A stretch of DNA of 64,000 nt from Streptomyces olivoverticillatus (lineage in GTDB: Bacteria; Actinomycetota; Actinomycetes; Streptomycetales; Streptomycetaceae), in contig NZ_JACHJH010000003.1 in assembly GCF_014203555.1 (NCBI RefSeq), positions 518,899-582,898 of the forward strand. Reading direction: 5' to 3'. Shown in pieces: positions 46,798 to 54,902 of the stretch (positions within the stretch are counted from its first letter, which is position 1; every line of letters starts with the position of its first letter). Position numbers and translations under genes: made by a program. Under the pieces are notes generated by a model. It saw only the letters and a program-made list of their open reading frames with translations, did no database searches and was not told the origin of the DNA.

Positions 46798-47985
46798 TCA
46801 CCGGCGCACCCTCGGCATCCCCAGGCCGATCCAGGAGATGATCTCGCGCTGGATCTCGTTGTTGCCGCCGCCGAAGGTGAAGATGACGGCGCTGCGGTAG
46901 CCGCGTTCGAGTTCGCCGTGGAGGGCGGCGCCCGCGGAGCCCTCCTTGAGCGGGCCGGCCGCGGCGAGGACCTCCATCAGCCAGGCGTGGGCGTCGCGGC
47001 GGGCCTCGGACCCGTAGACCTTGACGGCCGAGGCGTCCTGGGGGGTGAGCGTGGAGCGCTGGAGGGCGTCGACCATGCGCCAGTTGAGCAGCTTCATGGC
47101 CTCCAGCCGGACGTGGGTCCGGGCCAGCCGGCCGCGTACCCAGCCGAGGTCGATCACGCGCCGGCCGTCGGCGAGCTTGGTGGCGGCGGCCCAGCGCTGG
47201 ACGTCGCGCAAGGCCCTGATCGCGGTGGTGCCGTGGGCGGCGAGGGTGACGCGCTCATGGTTGAGCTGGGTGGTGATCAGCCGCCACCCCTGGTTCTCCT
47301 CCCCCACGCGGCGGGAGAGCGGGACGCGGATGTTGTCGTAGTGGCTCGCGGTGGTGTCGTGCGAGGCGAGGGTGTTGATGAGGGTGCAGGAGTAGCCAGG
47401 GTCGCTGGTGGGGACCAGCAGGATGCTGATGCCCTTGTGGGGCGGGACCCCCTCTTCCGCGGGGGCGGTGCGCACGGCGAGCCAGACCCAGTCGGCCGTG
47501 TCGCCGTTGGTGGTCCAGATCTTCTGTCCGTTGACGAGGTAGCCGTCGCCCTCGCGGACGGCCCGGGTCGTCAGGGAGGCGAGGTCCGTGCCGGCGCCGG
47601 GCTCGCTGTAGCCGATGGCGAAGTCGATCTCGCCGGAGAGGATCCGGGGCAGGAAGTGGCTCTTCTGCTCGTCGGTACCGAACTGCATCAGGGTGGGGCC
47701 CACGGTGTTGAGCGCCATCAGGGGCAGCGGCACCCCGGCCTGGGCGGCCTCGTCGAAGAAGATGAACTGCTCCATCGGGGTCAGGCCGCTGCCCCCGTAC
47801 TCCTCGGGCCAGCCCACTCCCAGACGGCCGTCCGCCCCCAGGCGGCGGATGGTGCGCCGGTAGAAGCTCTTGCGCTCGGCGGGGTCGGCGTGCCGCTCGT
47901 AGGCGCCGTCGGGCACCAGGGCCGCGAAGTACTCGCGCAGTTCGGCCCGTAACCGCTGCTGCCCCGGGGTGTATTGGAGATCCAC
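46798..47985 (-). CDS. Acyl-CoA dehydrogenase, FadE29/ChsE2-like, 395 aa
   Basis: FAD-dependent acyl-CoA dehydrogenase: DGRLGVGWPEEYGG, FAIGYSEPGAGTDLASLTTRAV, VNGQKIWTT, and C-terminal TFGGGNNEIQREIISW. The pattern closely follows mycobacterial FadE29, a subunit of the heteromeric dehydrogenase that acts on the sterol side chain; a FadE28-type partner is not in the window. GTG at 47985 with GGGAGGGA upstream. A KstR-consensus site lies 45-58 bp upstream of the start. Confidence 0.9.
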   Translation of the reverse strand: MDLQYTPGQQRLRAELREYFAALVPDGAYERHADPAERKSFYRRTIRRLGADGRLGVGWPEEYGGSGLTPMEQFIFFDEAAQAGVPLPLMALNTVGPTLMQFGTDEQKSHFLPRILSGEIDFAIGYSEPGAGTDLASLTTRAVREGDGYLVNGQKIWTTNGDTADWVWLAVRTAPAEEGVPPHKGISILLVPTSDPGYSCTLINTLASHDTTASHYDNIRVPLSRRVGEENQGWRLITTQLNHERVTLAAHGTTAIRALRDVQRWAAATKLADGRRVIDLGWVRGRLARTHVRLEAMKLLNWRMVDALQRSTLTPQDASAVKVYGSEARRDAHAWLMEVLAAAGPLKEGSAGAALHGELERGYRSAVIFTFGGGNNEIQREIISWIGLGMPRVRR

Positions 47986-48029
47986 GGTCCCTCCCAGCCT
48001 CGCCGTCCCCGCGCTGACGGCGCACACGG

Positions 48030-48043
48030 TAGAACGTGTTCCA
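48030..48043. promoter_or_regulatory. KstR-type operator TAGAACGTGTTCCA
   Basis: Matches the published KstR consensus TnnAACnnGTTnnA at every fixed position and lies just upstream of the FadE29-like gene. KstR represses cholesterol catabolism in mycobacteria and rhodococci; related TetR proteins use the same core elsewhere. Confidence 0.65.
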
Positions 48044-48081
48044 GTGATTCGGAAGGCGGACGGCCGTCCGGGAACGGAAGA

Positions 48082-48115
48082 GCGGGCGCGGATCACCGAA
48101 GTGATCCGCGCCCGC
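48082..48115. terminator. Terminator of the PAP2 gene
   Basis: A perfect 15-bp stem (48082-48096 with 48101-48115) and CGAA loop, 20 bp after the PAP2 stop on the minus strand. Confidence 0.75.
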
Positions 48116-48135
48116 CGCTTGCCGCGTGGGGGCCG

Positions 48136-48906
48136 TCAGCGGCCCGCGTGCCTGCGGTGCCGGCCGCCGGAGCCCGGCCGGGCCGGGCCGGGCACGGAGG
48201 TGGCGTGGCCGTAACGGGCCGCCTCCAGCTCGGCCCGCTCCTCGGCCAGGCCGAAGCGCTCCAGCAGCGTCAGGCGCTCCAGCCGCGGCAGCAGCCAGGC
48301 GTGCCAGACGCCGGTGACGAAGAGGATCGCGGACGTGGCGATCAGCACCGAACCGAAGGTGTCGGTCGGGTAGTGGGCGCCGATGTACATCCGGGAGAAC
48401 GCCACCAGCAGGACCGCGAGGACGCCGCAGACCGCCACGGTGCGCCGGTGGCGCGTCTCGCGGAAGAGGAAGTACGCGGCGACCGCCGCGGCCACGGTGA
48501 AGGCGGTGTGGCCGCTGGGGAAGCTGTTGGAGCCGATCTCCGGGTCCAGCGAGAACTGCGTCGGCGGCCGGTGCCGGGCGACGATGGCCTTGGCGATCTG
48601 CGTGCTGTTCCAGCCGATCGCCACCACGAGGAAGGTGGACAGCGCCCGCAGCGGACGGCGCCGCACGAACAGCAGCCAGCCGCTCCACACCGCGAGGATC
48701 AGCACTCCGGCGACCGGCGACGCACAGTAGCTGACCAGCTTCATGACGGTGTTCAGCCAGCCGGTGCGGGTGTTGGTCTGGATCGTGCGGTCCAGGTCGA
48801 GGTCGTGCGGCTGGATCAGCTGGGTGTGCGCGGCGACCAGCCCGAGCACGATCGCCGCCGCGAACAGCAGGATGGAGTTGCGCAACCAGTGGCGCACGTA
48901 GGGCAT
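48136..48906 (-). CDS. PAP2-superfamily membrane phosphatase, 256 aa
   Basis: Five or six membrane helices with the three acid-phosphatase motifs in order: KAIVARHRP, FPSGHTAF and SRMYIGAHYPTD. Such enzymes dephosphorylate phosphatidic acid, undecaprenyl pyrophosphate or other lipid phosphates at the outer membrane face. The C-terminus is a polar Arg/His/Gly-rich tail. ATG at 48906, weak ribosome site. It stops before a strong hairpin. Confidence 0.92.
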   Translation of the reverse strand: MPYVRHWLRNSILLFAAAIVLGLVAAHTQLIQPHDLDLDRTIQTNTRTGWLNTVMKLVSYCASPVAGVLILAVWSGWLLFVRRRPLRALSTFLVVAIGWNSTQIAKAIVARHRPPTQFSLDPEIGSNSFPSGHTAFTVAAAVAAYFLFRETRHRRTVAVCGVLAVLLVAFSRMYIGAHYPTDTFGSVLIATSAILFVTGVWHAWLLPRLERLTLLERFGLAEERAELEAARYGHATSVPGPARPGSGGRHRRHAGR

Positions 48907-49099
48907 GGGTGGGGCGTCCTTCGTATCGGTATGGCGGCGGCACGCGTGCCCGCGGTCTGGATGACGAGTACATGCCGCGGGTAGTAGTCACCAGCACGGC
49001 TGTACGGCAAAACTACACGCGCCGCACCGCCCGCCTCGGGGACGCCCGCCCGGAGCGCGGACGGGGCCCTTGCCGAGAGAGCCCGTCAGGGTCCCGGTC

Positions 49100-49396
49100 G
49101 TGACAGAGGTCACTCCATTTGCGTACGCCCCACAGGTGGTCTTCCGGCCACACGAGGGGGTGTGGTGGACGGTGCGTCCGGCCGCCATACTCTGGGCGGT
49201 GCTCTTGGGCGTGTCCGGTGGGTCAGTGCGGGTCCCGCGGCGTCTGGCGCTGGGGGCACCTCCCAGCGGTAGCTGGGGGAGCATCGCAAGACGGAGCATG
49301 ACCCGCGTACTGGGCGTACTCGGGTCGTGCGACAACGCAGCGAGGTGCCGTACCAGACGCTGCGGGGCCTGTGCCGACCCACCGGACACGCCCTAG
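49100..49396 (+). pseudogene. Possible small ORF whose 3' part is MITE sequence
   Basis: From GTG 49100 the frame reads MTEVTPFAYAPQVVFRPHEG, then WWTVRPAAILWAVLLG, which looks like genuine coding sequence with Trp/Phe/Tyr content unlike a shadow frame. After residue ~36 the frame enters the inverted-repeat element and loses that character. Either a short membrane peptide gene was interrupted by the element or the frame is chance. AGGG eight bases upstream is a weak ribosome site. Confidence 0.3.
49207..49393. mobile_element. MITE-like element, 187 bp, 18-bp terminal inverted repeats
   Basis: Ends are GGGCGTGTCCGGTGGGTC (49207-49224) and its exact complement (49376-49393). Homology between the two halves continues inward with mismatches (GCGTCTGG near both ends). 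The centre carries a CTCCCAGC-GGTA-GCTGGGGGAG hairpin of the kind scattered through Streptomyces intergenic DNA. No transposase. The terminal sequence resembles ends of Streptomyces IS5/IS4-type elements, so a transposase elsewhere may mobilise it. I see no clear target duplication. Confidence 0.7.
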
Positions 49397-49441
49397 GTGC
49401 CCTGTCCGAAGCCCGTGCAGCGGGGAAGGGAGTGGGGTGGC

Positions 49442-50686
49442 ATGTCGGATGTGACGCTCCTGGTGATGGGCAGCACCGCGATGACCCCGTGGGGCCGCGA
49501 CCAGATCCGGCGGCTGAGCCGGCAGGCCCGGCGGCGCGGGGCGCGGCTGCTGGGCGCCGACACCCCGGAGAATCTGCGGGCGGCCCCGGAGGAGCAGCAT
49601 TCCCTCGTCGACGACGTGGTGGAGCTGGACGTGCACGACCCCGCCGCCTGCCGCGCCTGGGCCGCCCGCACCCGGCCGCGGGTGGACGCCGTGCTCACCA
49701 TCCGCGAGCTGTCCGTGCTGCCCACGGCGGTGGTCTGCGAGGAGCTCGGCCTGCGGGGCAACACCCCCGAGGCCGTCACCCTCATCCGCAACAAGGACCT
49801 GTGCCGGCAGCGGCTGCGCGAGGCCGGATTCGCGCAGCCGCTGACCGGACTGTGCAAGGACGCCGGGGACGCCGAGCGGTTCATGGACGGGACCGGGCCG
49901 GGCCCCTGGATCGTCAAGCCGCGCGACGGCCTCGCCAGCATCGGCGTCTCCCGGGTCGACCGTCCGGAGCAACTGGCCGGGGCGCTGGCGAAGTTCACCG
50001 CGCCCCCGGCGGCCATGGGCTCGCTGCCGCCCTCCCCCTACTTCCTCGTCGAGACCTACGTCGAGGGCGAGGAGTACTCCGCCGAGGGCGTCGTGACCGG
50101 CGGCGTGCCCCGCGTCCTGGCGCTGACCCGCAAGGGCATGGCGCACGGCTTCGTGGAGGTCAGCCAGCGGGTGCCGGCCGGCCTGGACCCGGCCACGGCC
50201 ACGGCTGCGGGCGAGGCCGTCGCCGGGGCGCTGACCGCGGCCGGCGTACGGCACGGCGTCTTCCACGTGGAGTTCTGGGTGACCGCGGCCGGCATCGTCC
50301 TGGGCGAGCTCCACGACCGTGGCGGCGGGGACTACATCCACGCCCTCGTCGAGCACACCCGCCCGGGGCTGGAGCTCTACGGCACCCTCGTCGACGACCT
50401 GCTGGGCCTGGACGCCGGCCCGCTGCCGGGCGCCGTCGGCGCCGCCCGCGCCGAGTTCCTCGTCGCCCCGCCCGGCCGGCTGCGCGCCGTGCGCGGCTGG
50501 GACGAGCTCAGCCGGCACCCCGCCGTGATCGCCGCACACCTCCAGGTGGCGCCCGGCGACACCATCGGCGCGGCCAAGGACTCGTACACCCGCTCGGCCG
50601 TCTTCGTGGCGGGCGGCGATTCCCCCGACGACATCGACGCGCTGGTGACCGGCCTCGCGTCGGGGGTCGTCTTCGACGTCGGCTGA
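49442..50686 (+). CDS. ATP-grasp carboxylate-amine ligase A, 414 aa
   Basis: Biotin-carboxylase-like N-terminal domain with GVxLLGAD-type motif (RGARLLGADTPENL), then the ATP-grasp domain: RNKDLCRQRLREAGFAQP, GPWIVKPRDGLASIGVSRV (ATP-binding Lys), FLVETYVEGEEYSAEGVV and FHVEFWV...GELHDRGGGDYI (metal-binding acidic and Asn-like positions). Relatives join amino acids or small acids to amines. A close paralogue (57361-58683) lies 6.7 kb away on the other side of the core operon. ATG at 49442; probably co-transcribed with the methyltransferase 49 bp downstream. Confidence 0.88.
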   Translation: MSDVTLLVMGSTAMTPWGRDQIRRLSRQARRRGARLLGADTPENLRAAPEEQHSLVDDVVELDVHDPAACRAWAARTRPRVDAVLTIRELSVLPTAVVCEELGLRGNTPEAVTLIRNKDLCRQRLREAGFAQPLTGLCKDAGDAERFMDGTGPGPWIVKPRDGLASIGVSRVDRPEQLAGALAKFTAPPAAMGSLPPSPYFLVETYVEGEEYSAEGVVTGGVPRVLALTRKGMAHGFVEVSQRVPAGLDPATATAAGEAVAGALTAAGVRHGVFHVEFWVTAAGIVLGELHDRGGGDYIHALVEHTRPGLELYGTLVDDLLGLDAGPLPGAVGAARAEFLVAPPGRLRAVRGWDELSRHPAVIAAHLQVAPGDTIGAAKDSYTRSAVFVAGGDSPDDIDALVTGLASGVVFDVG

Positions 50687-50735
50687 CGAGACGGCGCGCA
50701 TGCCGCGCGGCGCACCACCGGGACGAAAGGCGGAC

Positions 50736-51518
50736 ATGGACCCTTCACTGAGCAACCTGCTGTACGACGACCCGGCGCTGTACGAGGCCGTGTACCCGAC
50801 ATCCGAGAAAGAGATCCCCGCCATGGCCGAGCGGCTCTTCGCCGAGCACAGCCGGGCCGGGGTGCGCACGCTGCTCGACTTCGGCTGCGGGACCGGCCGG
50901 CACGTGGAGTACTTCACCGGGGCCGGCATGGACTGCGTCGGCGTCGACTACCAGGACGCCATGGTCTCCTTCGCCCGCCTGCAGCGGCCCGGGCACGACT
51001 TCCGCGTCGGCGACATGCGCACGGTCCGGCTCGGCCGGACCTTCGACGCCGTCACCTGCCTGGGCTGGGCGATCTCCAACATCCACGCCAACGAGGACCT
51101 GGCCCGGGTCGTGGCGACCTTCGCGGCGCACTCCGCACCGGGCACGCTGCTCTTCCTGCACGTGCCCAACGCCATCGCCGGCCCCGAGGGCCACGGCCTG
51201 CAGCGGCACTTCACGATCGACACGCCCGGCTTCACGGCCACCGCCGAGGCCACCTACACCCTCGAACACCGCACCCAGCTGCTGACCCGCGAGCGCGTGT
51301 GGCACATCGCGGGCCGGCCTCCGCACCGGGACCACGTGCGGTTCAGGCTGCTCTTCCCGATGGAGCTGGAACTCCTGCTGGCCGGCGGAGGGTTCACGGT
51401 GCTCGGGATGTACGACAACACCGCCGCCCGGCCCGGCGATCCGACCGGTCCCGCACTGTACGTCCTGGCCCGCTTCGACGGCGCCCGGACCGACCGCGGA
51501 TCTACTGCTCCACGTTGA
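50736..51518 (+). CDS. Class I SAM-dependent methyltransferase, 260 aa
   Basis: Rossmann methyltransferase: motif I TLLDFGCGTGRHVEYF, acidic loop GVDYQDAM, motif II DFRVGDMRTVRLGRTFDAV, then a C-terminal beta region LLFPMELELLLAGGGFTVLGMYDNT as in glycine/sarcosine-type and natural-product N/O-methyltransferases. Substrate unknown; tailoring of the cluster product is the natural inference. ATG at 50736. Its 3' end overlaps the convergent aldehyde dehydrogenase gene by 17 bp. Confidence 0.9.
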   Translation: MDPSLSNLLYDDPALYEAVYPTSEKEIPAMAERLFAEHSRAGVRTLLDFGCGTGRHVEYFTGAGMDCVGVDYQDAMVSFARLQRPGHDFRVGDMRTVRLGRTFDAVTCLGWAISNIHANEDLARVVATFAAHSAPGTLLFLHVPNAIAGPEGHGLQRHFTIDTPGFTATAEATYTLEHRTQLLTRERVWHIAGRPPHRDHVRFRLLFPMELELLLAGGGFTVLGMYDNTAARPGDPTGPALYVLARFDGARTDRGSTAPR

Positions 51519-52884
51519 CGGTAACGGTCTTCGGCCGCTGGTACTCGGCGAGGGCCAGCACGCTCAGGTCCGTGCCCGTGCCGGACTGTTTGCGCCCGCC
51601 GTGCGGCAGTTCGCCGGTCTGCTCCAGATGGCAGTTGACCCACACCTCACCGGCCTCGAGGGCGGTGGCCAGCCTCAGTACCTCCGAGGTGGTCCGGCCC
51701 CACACGCTGGCGGCCAGCGCGTGCGGCACGCCGTTGGCCGCGCGCACCAGCTCCTCGGGGCCGGCGACGGCCTGCACGGTCAGGACCGGGCCGAAGACTT
51801 CCTCCCGCACCGCCGGGTCGTCCTCGGGGAGATCGGCGAGGATCATGCCGGGCCGCCAGTAGCCGTCCTCCTCGCCGTCGGCCGCGGCCACCTCGGCGAC
51901 GTGCCGGACGCGGGCGCGGCTGGCGCCGATGATGCCGTCGAAGCGCTTGGCCTGGTCGAGGCTGTTGAGGGGGCCGAAGTCCGTGCCCGCGCGCCGGGCC
52001 GCCATGGCGGCGGCCAGCTGCGCAACCGTCCGCTCGTAGTTCTCCCGCAGCGTCAGCACGCGGGCCGGGGCCGCGCAGCTCTGGCCCGCGTTGTAGGTGG
52101 CGGTGCGGACCAGGGTTTCGCAGGTGTGGTCCGGGGCGTCCGGCAGCACCAGGGCCGCGCAGTTGCCGCCGAGTTCCAGGCTGACCCGGCGCAGCCCCGC
52201 GCGGGCGGCGACGTCGAGGCCGCCGGTGCGGCTGCCGGTGAAGGCGATGCCGTCCACCGCCTCGTGCCCGACGAGCAGCCGGCCGGTGCCGCGGTCGCCG
52301 GGCAGCGTGGTGAGGACGTCCGGGCCGAGGGTCTCGCGCGCGTCCTCCGCGACGAGCAGCGCGCTGTCGGGGGTGGTCTCGGCGGGCTTGAGCAGCACGG
52401 TGTTCCCGGCGGCGAGGGCCGGTGCGAAGCGCCACACGGCCATCAGCAGCGGGTAGTTCCACGGCACGACGGCCGCGATCACACCAAGGGGCTCCCAGCG
52501 GACCCAGCTCTCCCGGCCCGGCAGCCGGTGCCCGCCGCCCGGGGCGAGGTCGGCGCGGACGGCGCCGGCGTAGAACCGGATGAGGTCGATGCACTGCTCG
52601 ATCTCGCCGCGCGCCTCGGCGGCCGGTTTGCCGGTGCCCGCCTGTTCGGCACGTACGTACTGTTCGGCGTCGTCCTCGACGGCGGCGGCCAGGGCGAGCA
52701 TCCGGCGGGACCGCTCGCCCGTGGTCAGGGCCGCCCAGGCGGGCTGGGCGGCGCGGGCCGCGGCGACGGCGGCGTCGACGCGGCCGCGGCCCGAGACCGG
52801 GAAGCCGGCCCTGGAGCGGCCGGTGCGCGGGTCGGTGAGCAGGGTGGCCGTGGCGTCGGGGGCGGTGTGGGCGTCGGGTGTCAT
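51502..52884 (-). CDS. Aldehyde dehydrogenase, 460 aa
   Basis: NAD(P)-dependent ALDH: PWNYPLLMAVWRFAPALAAGNTVLLKP (cofactor), FTGSRTGG, the general-base Glu in VSLELGGNCAAL, catalytic Cys in YNAGQSCAAPAR, and EEVFGPVLTV. The Cys and Glu are intact, so it is probably active, oxidising an aldehyde intermediate to an acid; this could supply a carboxylate to the ATP-grasp ligases. It is the last gene of the minus-strand core operon, 10 bp after the DUF3050 gene. ATG at 52884. Confidence 0.92.
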   Translation of the reverse strand: MTPDAHTAPDATATLLTDPRTGRSRAGFPVSGRGRVDAAVAAARAAQPAWAALTTGERSRRMLALAAAVEDDAEQYVRAEQAGTGKPAAEARGEIEQCIDLIRFYAGAVRADLAPGGGHRLPGRESWVRWEPLGVIAAVVPWNYPLLMAVWRFAPALAAGNTVLLKPAETTPDSALLVAEDARETLGPDVLTTLPGDRGTGRLLVGHEAVDGIAFTGSRTGGLDVAARAGLRRVSLELGGNCAALVLPDAPDHTCETLVRTATYNAGQSCAAPARVLTLRENYERTVAQLAAAMAARRAGTDFGPLNSLDQAKRFDGIIGASRARVRHVAEVAAADGEEDGYWRPGMILADLPEDDPAVREEVFGPVLTVQAVAGPEELVRAANGVPHALAASVWGRTTSEVLRLATALEAGEVWVNCHLEQTGELPHGGRKQSGTGTDLSVLALAEYQRPKTVTVNVEQ

Positions 52885-52894
52885 GGCGCTGCCG

Positions 52895-53698
52895 TCACCG
52901 CTTCCCGTCCGCCGTGATGACGGCCGTGACGGCCGTCCACAACCGGGCACGCGCGTGGAGCGCGGCGCGCACCGCGTCGGCGCACCGCGCCCACTTGGCC
53001 GGGTCGTCCCGGCACAGGTCGACGAGCATGTGCATGGCCATGGGGGTGTGCTCGTCGGCGTCGACCTCGATGTGCCGGGCCAGGTAGTCCTTGAAGCGGG
53101 TGAGGCTGCCGTTCGGGTCCTCGATGCGGACGACCTGCTCGAACATCTCGGGGATCAGGTCTTCGCGGCCGAAGGCGAAGACGGCGGCCTGGCAGTGCAC
53201 CGGTGCCGTTTCGAGGACGCTCCAGGTGGCGCTCACGAAGTCGGCGGACGGCGCGGGGACGCGCGCGGCGTCCAGGGCCTTGGCCACCGGCACGCCCTGG
53301 CGCAGCGCCTGGATGAAGGCGTCGACGGGTGCGGTGTCCGCGCCGACGTCCGCCATGCCGGCGCGGTAGAGCTCGAAGTGGCTGATGTAGCTGTCGCCGT
53401 ATTCGTCGCTCTCCTCCACCAGCGTGATCTCGTTGATCAGCCGGCGGCTGGCCACGGGGCCCTCGGGGACCCAGGGCACCTCGACGCAGGTGAGTTGTCG
53501 TTGCAGGTTGGTCAGCAGCGACATGAAGTCCCAGACGGCGAAGACGTGGTGTTCCATGAAGACGCGCGTGGCCGCGGCGGTGGTGATGCTGCGGTAGAGG
53601 GGGTGGCCGATGACGCTGTTGCGGACCGGCTCGATCTGCGCCTTGAGGGCGGTCAGGCCCGGGTGGGTGACGTCGGTGTGGTACCGGGACGGTGCCAT
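52895..53698 (-). CDS. DUF3050 heme-oxygenase-like (putative diiron) oxygenase, 267 aa
   Basis: All-helical DUF3050 protein with the heme-oxygenase-like scaffold. Candidate metal ligands fall in the right helices: FMEHHVF (E49/H50/H51), [17 protein letters not shown] (E95/E96, H107) and [16 protein letters not shown] (H209, D213, H217). Proteins of this scaffold (HDOs) perform N-oxygenation, desaturation or C-C cleavage in natural-product pathways. I chose ATG 53698, nine bases after AGGAG, over ATG 53704 and GTG 53725. Its 40-bp separation from the cupin gene suggests the same operon. Confidence 0.82.
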   Translation of the reverse strand: MAPSRYHTDVTHPGLTALKAQIEPVRNSVIGHPLYRSITTAAATRVFMEHHVFAVWDFMSLLTNLQRQLTCVEVPWVPEGPVASRRLINEITLVEESDEYGDSYISHFELYRAGMADVGADTAPVDAFIQALRQGVPVAKALDAARVPAPSADFVSATWSVLETAPVHCQAAVFAFGREDLIPEMFEQVVRIEDPNGSLTRFKDYLARHIEVDADEHTPMAMHMLVDLCRDDPAKWARCADAVRAALHARARLWTAVTAVITADGKR

Positions 53699-53738
53699 GG
53701 TCATCTGCTCCTGGGGTCGGTGCACAGCCGCGCCTGCT

Positions 53739-54305
53739 TCAGGTACGGGCCCGCCCGGCGGCCGCGCATGCGTGGCAGGGGCAGTGCGGGCATCCGACGT
53801 CGTGCAGGCAGGCGGGCAGCTGGGATTTCGTGTCGCAGATCAGGCAGTGCAGGTTGCCGACCTCGCTCAACACCTCTTCGTAGACGACGACTTCCATCCG
53901 GCGGTCGGATTCGACCGGCATGTGGGGCGCGCCGACGGCCAGGATCACGTGGTCCGAGATCGCGCCGACGGCATGGGAGACCGCGCCTTCGACGAGGTAG
54001 ATGTCGCCCGCCTCGGTGGCGTGGACCCGTCCGTTGTAGGTGATGGTGCCCTGCCCGCCGAGTACGACGAGCACATGGTGCCCGGGGTGGGTGTGCGGCG
54101 GGAATCCGGCACCGGCGGGGAGGCGGATGATGTCGGCTCCGATGGCGCCGTTGCTGACCAGGCCCACACCGGTGGCGGCCGCGCCGTGCATCGCCACGGG
54201 GCGCTCGTCGTGCGGGATGGTGAGCGAGGTGGCCTTGTCACCGATGAGAGCGGTGGACCACCGTACGATCGAAAGGGTGTCCTGCGGTGCGTGCTGCCCG
54301 GTCAC
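53739..54305 (-). CDS. Cupin protein with Cys-rich C-terminal tail, 188 aa
   Basis: Single cupin: metal site PPHTHPGHH (H71, H73, H77) and [10 protein letters not shown] (H111), with [12 protein letters not shown] between. After the barrel comes an unusual tail, residues 154-180, with seven cysteines ([16 protein letters not shown]) that could hold zinc or an iron-sulfur centre. Cupins in biosynthetic clusters act as dioxygenases, isomerases or N-N bond-forming partners. GTG start overlaps the ferredoxin stop by 4 bp. Confidence 0.82.
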   Translation of the reverse strand: MTGQHAPQDTLSIVRWSTALIGDKATSLTIPHDERPVAMHGAAATGVGLVSNGAIGADIIRLPAGAGFPPHTHPGHHVLVVLGGQGTITYNGRVHATEAGDIYLVEGAVSHAVGAISDHVILAVGAPHMPVESDRRMEVVVYEEVLSEVGNLHCLICDTKSQLPACLHDVGCPHCPCHACAAAGRART

Positions 54306-54565
54306 GAGCGCTCACCCGCCTCGCAGGTGGCGAAGTAGTCGGCGTTGACGGCGGTGAAGTGCTCCCATTCCGGCGGTAGTTCCTCTTCCCGGAAGATGGC
54401 GTCGACCGGGCAGACCGTGGCGCACAGGTCGCAGTCGACACATCGCTGCGGGTCGATGTACAGCTGCCGGTCCTCGGCTTCTCCCTCGATACAGTCCACG
54501 GGGCAGACGTCGACGCAGGCGCCGTCCTTGACATCGATGCAGGGTTGGGTGATGACGTACGTCAC
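54302..54565 (-). CDS. 7Fe (3Fe-4S/4Fe-4S) ferredoxin, 87 aa
   Basis: Bacterial-type ferredoxin, FdxA/FdxC-like: MTYVITQPC, then CVDVCPVDC with the extended spacing of the 3Fe-4S site, and CVDCDLCATVCPVDAIF for the 4Fe-4S site. The acidic C-terminal tail PPEWEHFTAVNADYF is typical. It should feed electrons to an oxygenase, here the DUF3050 protein, the Rieske protein's partner or the P450s. GTG start at 54565; coupled to the cupin gene. Confidence 0.93.
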   Translation of the reverse strand: MTYVITQPCIDVKDGACVDVCPVDCIEGEAEDRQLYIDPQRCVDCDLCATVCPVDAIFREEELPPEWEHFTAVNADYFATCEAGERS

Positions 54566-54579
54566 GTGCAGTCAACTCC

Positions 54580-54891
54580 TCACAAGCGGTGACCTTGTAC
54601 GTCGCGGTGGTCGGACCGGTGCGGGGCGACCCTTTTGCCGCTCTCGCCCGTGACCGTCCCGGCGATCCCGAGGTCGGCGCATTGCGGCCCGCGCAGCCGT
54701 TTGCCGGTGCGCAGATCGAAGGTGGCCCCGTGCCAGGGGCACTCCAGGAATGTTCCGGTGATGACCCCCTGCGCCAGCGGGGCGCCACGGTGCGGGCAGC
54801 GCGCCGGCACCGTGACGGCGCAGTCGCCCAGCCGCACCGTGAAGGCGTCTTCGCCGGGCTGCTCATGGATGGTGTTGTCGGCCTCGCGCAT
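54580..54891 (-). CDS. Rieske 2Fe-2S ferredoxin, 103 aa
   Basis: Both Rieske ligand motifs are present: CPHRGAPL (C-x-H) and CPWHGATFDLRTG (C-x2-H), in a stand-alone ~100-residue domain with no catalytic Rieske-oxygenase domain. It is therefore an electron carrier. ATG at 54891 with GGAG five bases upstream, 11 bp after the 634-aa gene. A Rieske ferredoxin next to a 7Fe ferredoxin in one operon suggests two electron routes or a relay to one oxygenase. The last ~20 residues are basic and probably flexible. Confidence 0.92.
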   Translation of the reverse strand: MREADNTIHEQPGEDAFTVRLGDCAVTVPARCPHRGAPLAQGVITGTFLECPWHGATFDLRTGKRLRGPQCADLGIAGTVTGESGKRVAPHRSDHRDVQGHRL

Positions 54892-54902
54892 TCCGGCTCC
54901 GC

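Larger units (their letters stand above)
48907..49441. other. Intergenic region with MITE-like element and possible small ORF
   Basis: More than 500 bp between the PAP2 gene and the first ATP-grasp gene. The right part is an inverted-repeat element (49207-49393) and the left part may encode a short peptide from GTG 49100; both are described separately. The remainder must hold the PAP2 promoter. Confidence 0.5.

Noticed and set aside
49207..49393. Complete insertion sequence
   Set aside because: The element is 187 bp with no transposase-coding capacity, so MITE-like is the most that can be said.
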